34,537 bases of DNA from a virus: positions 1-34,537 of the IMG/VR virus record IMGVR_UViG_3300033388_000153, one strand, 5' to 3'. This document shows positions 31,786 to 34,537 of this stretch, in pieces (the stretch's first letter is position 1; each line of letters starts with the position of its first letter). The position numbers were made by a program, and so were the translations under genes. Under the pieces are notes generated by a model. It had not been told where the DNA came from and did no database searches. It saw only the letters and a list, made by a program, of their open reading frames with translations.

Positions 31786-31793
31786 CAAAGATA
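31786..31793 (-). promoter_or_regulatory. Leftward -7 element TATCTTTG
   Basis: An exact TAnnTTTG match on the minus strand, identical to the one before the cupin-like gene. It lies 33 bases before ATG 31753 and just past the stop of the 252-residue gene. No TTTG lies at the usual -33 distance. Confidence 0.55.
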
Positions 31794-31800
31794 CAAAAGC

Positions 31801-32559
31801 TTATTTATCTTTTTTAAGCTTTTTGGATAACAACTTATATGTCTCTACACCATCATCACTTTGAAAATATGATGCTACAATATAGTAATGGTCTTCACCA
31901 AAAGGTACAGATAATAATTTGTTTTTGTTTTTAGGAAGATTGAAAAATACATCTTTACCATTGTTCTTTAAAATCAACCAAGCGTTATTAAAAAACTGTA
32001 CTACATCACCATATAAATTCAACATAGGGTCGTTTACAGTCTCTAAGAAATCTTCAGGATTACTTTTTGCATATAACAGTACGTCTCTTTTTAATTCAGA
32101 AGTTGTCAGTCTATCTGCTGCTCCTCCCATTAAAACTCTACTTACTGTAATTAACTCTTCTCCACTAAGACCTTTTGCAAGTATTTGTGCATCTAATCCC
32201 ATTTCAACAAAAGCTAATTGTTCTGCAGCGTCCTTCTCATTATTTATTTCTTCAAACACTTTTCCATTTGATGGGTGGTGATATAAGAACTTTTGAAGAG
32301 CTTGGTTGGCTCTTGGTACAGACAACATACCGTCCTCAAACATTATTGGTTCTAATACTGCATTTCCATCTTGTTCGTCTTCAAATGGAGACTTTTGATT
32401 TCTTGCATAACGAAGAGGTCTATTGATTCCTTTCTCTTCATCAAACCATAATAGTGGGGACCTGTTAGTGTGTCTTGAAGCTAACATATAAGTTAGCGGT
32501 ATTTGCCTCATTAATAATCTATAGGCTTTATCGGAATATTTATCTTTTACTTTTTTCAT
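31801..32559 (-). CDS. Conserved protein downstream of the capsid gene
   Basis: Two hundred and fifty-two residues. Notable blocks: the N-terminal basic helix KDKYSDKAYRLLMRQIPLTY, then SPLLWFDEEKGINRPLRYAR, LSVPRANQALQKFLYHHPSN and a C-terminal Lys-rich tail. I recall this type of protein next to the capsid gene in flavobacterial phages but know no function. It begins after the capsid terminator (32595-32614), with an A/T-rich leader. A role in head completion is inference from position only. Confidence 0.65.
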   Translation of the reverse strand: MKKVKDKYSDKAYRLLMRQIPLTYMLASRHTNRSPLLWFDEEKGINRPLRYARNQKSPFEDEQDGNAVLEPIMFEDGMLSVPRANQALQKFLYHHPSNGKVFEEINNEKDAAEQLAFVEMGLDAQILAKGLSGEELITVSRVLMGGAADRLTTSELKRDVLLYAKSNPEDFLETVNDPMLNLYGDVVQFFNNAWLILKNNGKDVFFNLPKNKNKLLSVPFGEDHYYIVASYFQSDDGVETYKLLSKKLKKDK

Positions 32560-32594
32560 TGTATTTAAATTTAATTTGATTAATAAAAATATAA

Positions 32595-32614
32595 GGGGAG
32601 GAGTAACCCTCCCC
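32595..32614 (-). terminator. Intrinsic terminator after the capsid gene
   Basis: GGGGAGG (32595-32601) and CCTCCCC (32608-32614) form a perfect 7-bp stem with loop AGTAAC; flanking A/T bases can extend it. On the minus strand the stem is followed by TTATATTTTTATT. It lies about 20 bases after the true end of the capsid coding sequence (32635), supporting that the second frame belongs to it. Confidence 0.7.
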
Positions 32615-32634
32615 TAATATTGGTTTACTTCTTA

Positions 32635-32904
32635 TTAGTTTTGGAATAAGAAGAAGTTGTTTGCACCTAATACACAAACTGCTCTTTCAGATAAGAAATT
32701 AACTTCCATTGCATCTAAAGAAGAAGTTCTCGCACCACCAGCAGAACCAGTAATCCAAGTTTTATATCTTCTGTCTTCAGCTTCTGAAGCTCTATATCTT
32801 ACATGTAAGAATGGTCTCTTAGCGTTTTTACCAAGTATTTGGTCATAAACTGAAGTAGAACCAGCTGGAACTAATAGTCCATTGATACCACCTGCTACTA
32901 CATG
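32635..32904 (-). pseudogene. C-terminal part of the major capsid protein in the -1 frame
   Basis: Eighty-nine codons, open without a start codon, directly continue the capsid protein in the -1 frame: HVVAGGINGLLVPAGSTSVY, later KRPFLHVRYRASEAEDRRYK and an end in NFLSERAVCVLGANNFF. It reads as genuine protein, is free of stops and ends just before a strong terminator. The overlap allowed for a frame change is only about six bases between TGA in one frame and TAG in the other. A single missing base (sequencing, assembly or real mutation) is the simplest cause. Confidence 0.75.
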
Positions 32905-33944
32905 TCATCAATGTCAAATGAGAAGTTTCTGTTTACGAAAAGAACGTTCTCTTCGATTGCACCTTGCTTGTCTAATCTTTGAATGATAGAGTCAAAGTCC
33001 GCTAATGTTGTTGGGTTACCACCACCATAAACGTTTCCTCTTGCTCCTACCTCAAAGAATACACCTTTAGAACCACTTAATCCAGCAACAGAGTTACCAG
33101 CACCAGATGCTTGTAGGTAATCACCTGCACCAGAAGCTGCTTCTGCTGGAACTGCTTCTACTAAAGCTGTTTCCATGTAGTCTTCAAATCTTAGTCTTGT
33201 GTCGTGCTCAGACTTTAGATACCATAAGTATCCACTTACTCCGTCTTCTCCACTTACTTCAACCCAACCAATTTGAGCCATATCAGAACCTGATACAGAA
33301 TACTTATCCTTAAGGATAATTGGTTTGTTGTCGAAGAAGAAATCGTCAGCTTCTAATGAACCTTCCATTCCTGCAGTTCCTTTTGCAAATTCAGAACCGT
33401 AAATGAAAACATCACATGCTGTTGCAGCCGCCATAGCTTGTCCAGCTGCTTCATAATAAGCTACTGTAAAAGTATTTGGGTTTGCATTAGTTGGTCCAGC
33501 TGTTACAATCGCTTTGTTTTGTAAAGTTGAACCTGGAGTGTTGTCTGAAATCATTACAGTTTGACCTACTCTAATAACGTTCTTAGCGTCTCTCGCTGTG
33601 TTAGGGTTAGCTAACGCTGGATTGAAGTTAGTAATGTTATTTGGAATTGTCCAAACTGCACCTGCGTCTGTACCTGCAGCTGCTGCTGAAGTACATCCTT
33701 TGTATTTAATGTGTAGCCTTCCTTGCTCCGCCCATTTAATAAGGTCAGAGTTAGATGGCATCTCTGCTCCTACCATTCGTAGGAACGAGCTAATGCTTCT
33801 ATTACCATATCTTTCAAATTCTTTCTCGTAAGTATCTGGTAGATACTGATTCAAGAAATCAAAATCTTTGATATAATTCGTTTCAACAGGAACCTGTTGA
33901 GCCGATGGTTGTAAGTCGAAGCCTGGGCTTGGGTTTACTGGCAT
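32898..33944 (-). CDS. Major capsid protein, N-terminal 348 residues before a frameshift
   Basis: The frame starts MPVNPSPGFDLQPSAQQVPV and contains LNQYLPDTYEKEFERYGNRS near 31-50, typical of the N-terminal arm of HK97-fold capsid proteins in Bacteroidetes phages, then a beta-rich body with KFAKGTAGMEGS-like and GARGNVYGGGNP segments. It follows the probable scaffold gene by 20 bases. It stops at TAG 32898-32900 after FSFDIDDM, but the protein clearly continues in the -1 frame to 32635, giving about 436 residues in all, a normal size. Identity as capsid rests on composition, size and position, not on a search. Confidence 0.75.
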   Translation of the reverse strand: MPVNPSPGFDLQPSAQQVPVETNYIKDFDFLNQYLPDTYEKEFERYGNRSISSFLRMVGAEMPSNSDLIKWAEQGRLHIKYKGCTSAAAAGTDAGAVWTIPNNITNFNPALANPNTARDAKNVIRVGQTVMISDNTPGSTLQNKAIVTAGPTNANPNTFTVAYYEAAGQAMAAATACDVFIYGSEFAKGTAGMEGSLEADDFFFDNKPIILKDKYSVSGSDMAQIGWVEVSGEDGVSGYLWYLKSEHDTRLRFEDYMETALVEAVPAEAASGAGDYLQASGAGNSVAGLSGSKGVFFEVGARGNVYGGGNPTTLADFDSIIQRLDKQGAIEENVLFVNRNFSFDIDDM

Positions 33945-33964
33945 AATCGTATAATTTTAATTTG

Positions 33965-34537
33965 TTAAACTTTTTTAATACTTCTAATTTTGAGCCCTCT
34001 ACCACTTGAAGTATCGCCTACTGCTTTTATTTTCAAACTATTTTTCGTGCTAAGTTGCGGGGCTCTACGAACATCCATATTGATATTCTTAGACTTTTTT
34101 GCTACATCATCTACTGTTGCAGCAACACCCTGCTCATAAAAGAACTGTGCAAACTTTTCTGGATTCATTGCTATTGACATAGCTTTATGATATCCTCTGG
34201 CATCTTTCATAAGTCCATTCTCATCATTATATTTTGAGATGAAATTATTAAAATCCATTTGCTTGTTCTTTAATTCCTCAGCAGTACCTGGTTTATAGAG
34301 AATTGATTTATCGTCACCAACGCTAAATTCAAAACCTTTGAACTCATCGTTAAACACATTATTAGTGCGTTCCTCAAAATTCTTTCTCATAAGCTGTACG
34401 CTTTCCTTCTGCGTGTTAGATTGCTCTAACATTGTCTTGTAAGCATTAAGATTGTTTTCTTGTTCATCAGATAATCCACCCCCACTTGACTCAAGAGGAA
34501 TTTTATATTTATCTTTCTGTTCTTTAAAAAACTTTCT
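33965..34537 (-). CDS. Probable scaffold protein, 5' end outside the window
   Basis: The frame is open to the window edge: upstream of the internal Met at 34432 it reads KFFKEQKDKYKIPLESSGGG and continues, so the gene is incomplete at its N-terminus. About 190 residues are visible. They are highly charged and helical (NTQKESVQLMRKNFEERTNN), with a Gly/Ser-rich hinge and a basic C-terminus (GRGLKIRSIKKV). A charged helical protein directly upstream of the capsid gene with a basic C-terminal tip fits a scaffolding protein, whose C-terminus binds capsid subunits. Homology was not tested. Confidence 0.65.
   Translation of the reverse strand, partial: RKFFKEQKDKYKIPLESSGGGLSDEQENNLNAYKTMLEQSNTQKESVQLMRKNFEERTNNVFNDEFKGFEFSVGDDKSILYKPGTAEELKNKQMDFNNFISKYNDENGLMKDARGYHKAMSIAMNPEKFAQFFYEQGVAATVDDVAKKSKNINMDVRRAPQLSTKNSLKIKAVGDTSSGRGLKIRSIKKV

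Noticed and set aside
32898-32906. Programmed -1 frameshift signal in the capsid gene
   Set aside because: No slippery heptamer lies in the allowed window, so a missing base is the simpler explanation; kept only as a finding to check.
1-34537. CRISPR array, insertion sequence, integrase or attachment site
   Set aside because: No regularly spaced direct repeats, transposase or recombinase seen; the tRNA-like gene alone does not make an attachment site.

Overview
The window reads as part of a tailed-phage genome of podovirus-like layout, roughly one third G+C, infecting a member of the Bacteroidetes (probably a marine flavobacterium). Host evidence seen in the sequence: promoters of the Bacteroidetes type (TAnnTTTG at -7, with a TTTG/TTG element 20 bases upstream in the rightward arm), A/T-rich leaders in place of strong Shine-Dalgarno sites, and proteins of families I know mainly from Bacteroidetes phages. 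Marine origin is inference. No terminase, portal, DNA polymerase, RNA polymerase, integrase or lysis enzyme was recognised, so this is only part of the genome.

Layout. Positions 1-12036 are transcribed rightward (early/middle genes). Positions 11918-34537 are transcribed leftward (virion genes), and the two arms converge near 12 kb. The rightward arm begins with about ten small proteins of mostly unknown function. Among them lie a tRNA-like gene (1176-1268), a second structured RNA candidate (1273-1341) and a DUF3846 protein. A tightly overlapping operon follows: a small membrane protein, a DnaA-domain-IV-like protein, a DUF1071 single-strand annealing protein with a RecE-like PD-(D/E)XK exonuclease (a recombination pair), a primase-SF3 helicase, an SF2 helicase, a VRR-NUC nuclease, a second DnaA-domain-IV-like protein and four small unknowns.

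The leftward arm carries, in transcription order: a probable scaffold protein cut by the window edge; the major capsid protein, interrupted by a one-base frameshift; two conserved small structural proteins; two connector/tail-tube proteins; a 1605-residue tail nozzle-like protein; a modular cysteine-containing tail protein; a smaller tail protein; a cupin-like protein; four internal virion (ejection) protein candidates of 281, 693, 668 and 1505 residues; and a small conserved protein.

The most striking signal is an 8-bp palindrome, GTTTAAAC. I counted 27 copies where base composition predicts about one. Ten of them lie in the first 2.2 kb, and they thin out steadily to the right. The motif falls in all three codon phases, over stop and start codons, and in non-coding DNA, so it is selected as DNA and not as protein. 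It behaves like a phage-wide binding site centred at or beyond the left edge. The two DnaA-domain-IV-like proteins are natural candidates for its reader, but that link is inference.
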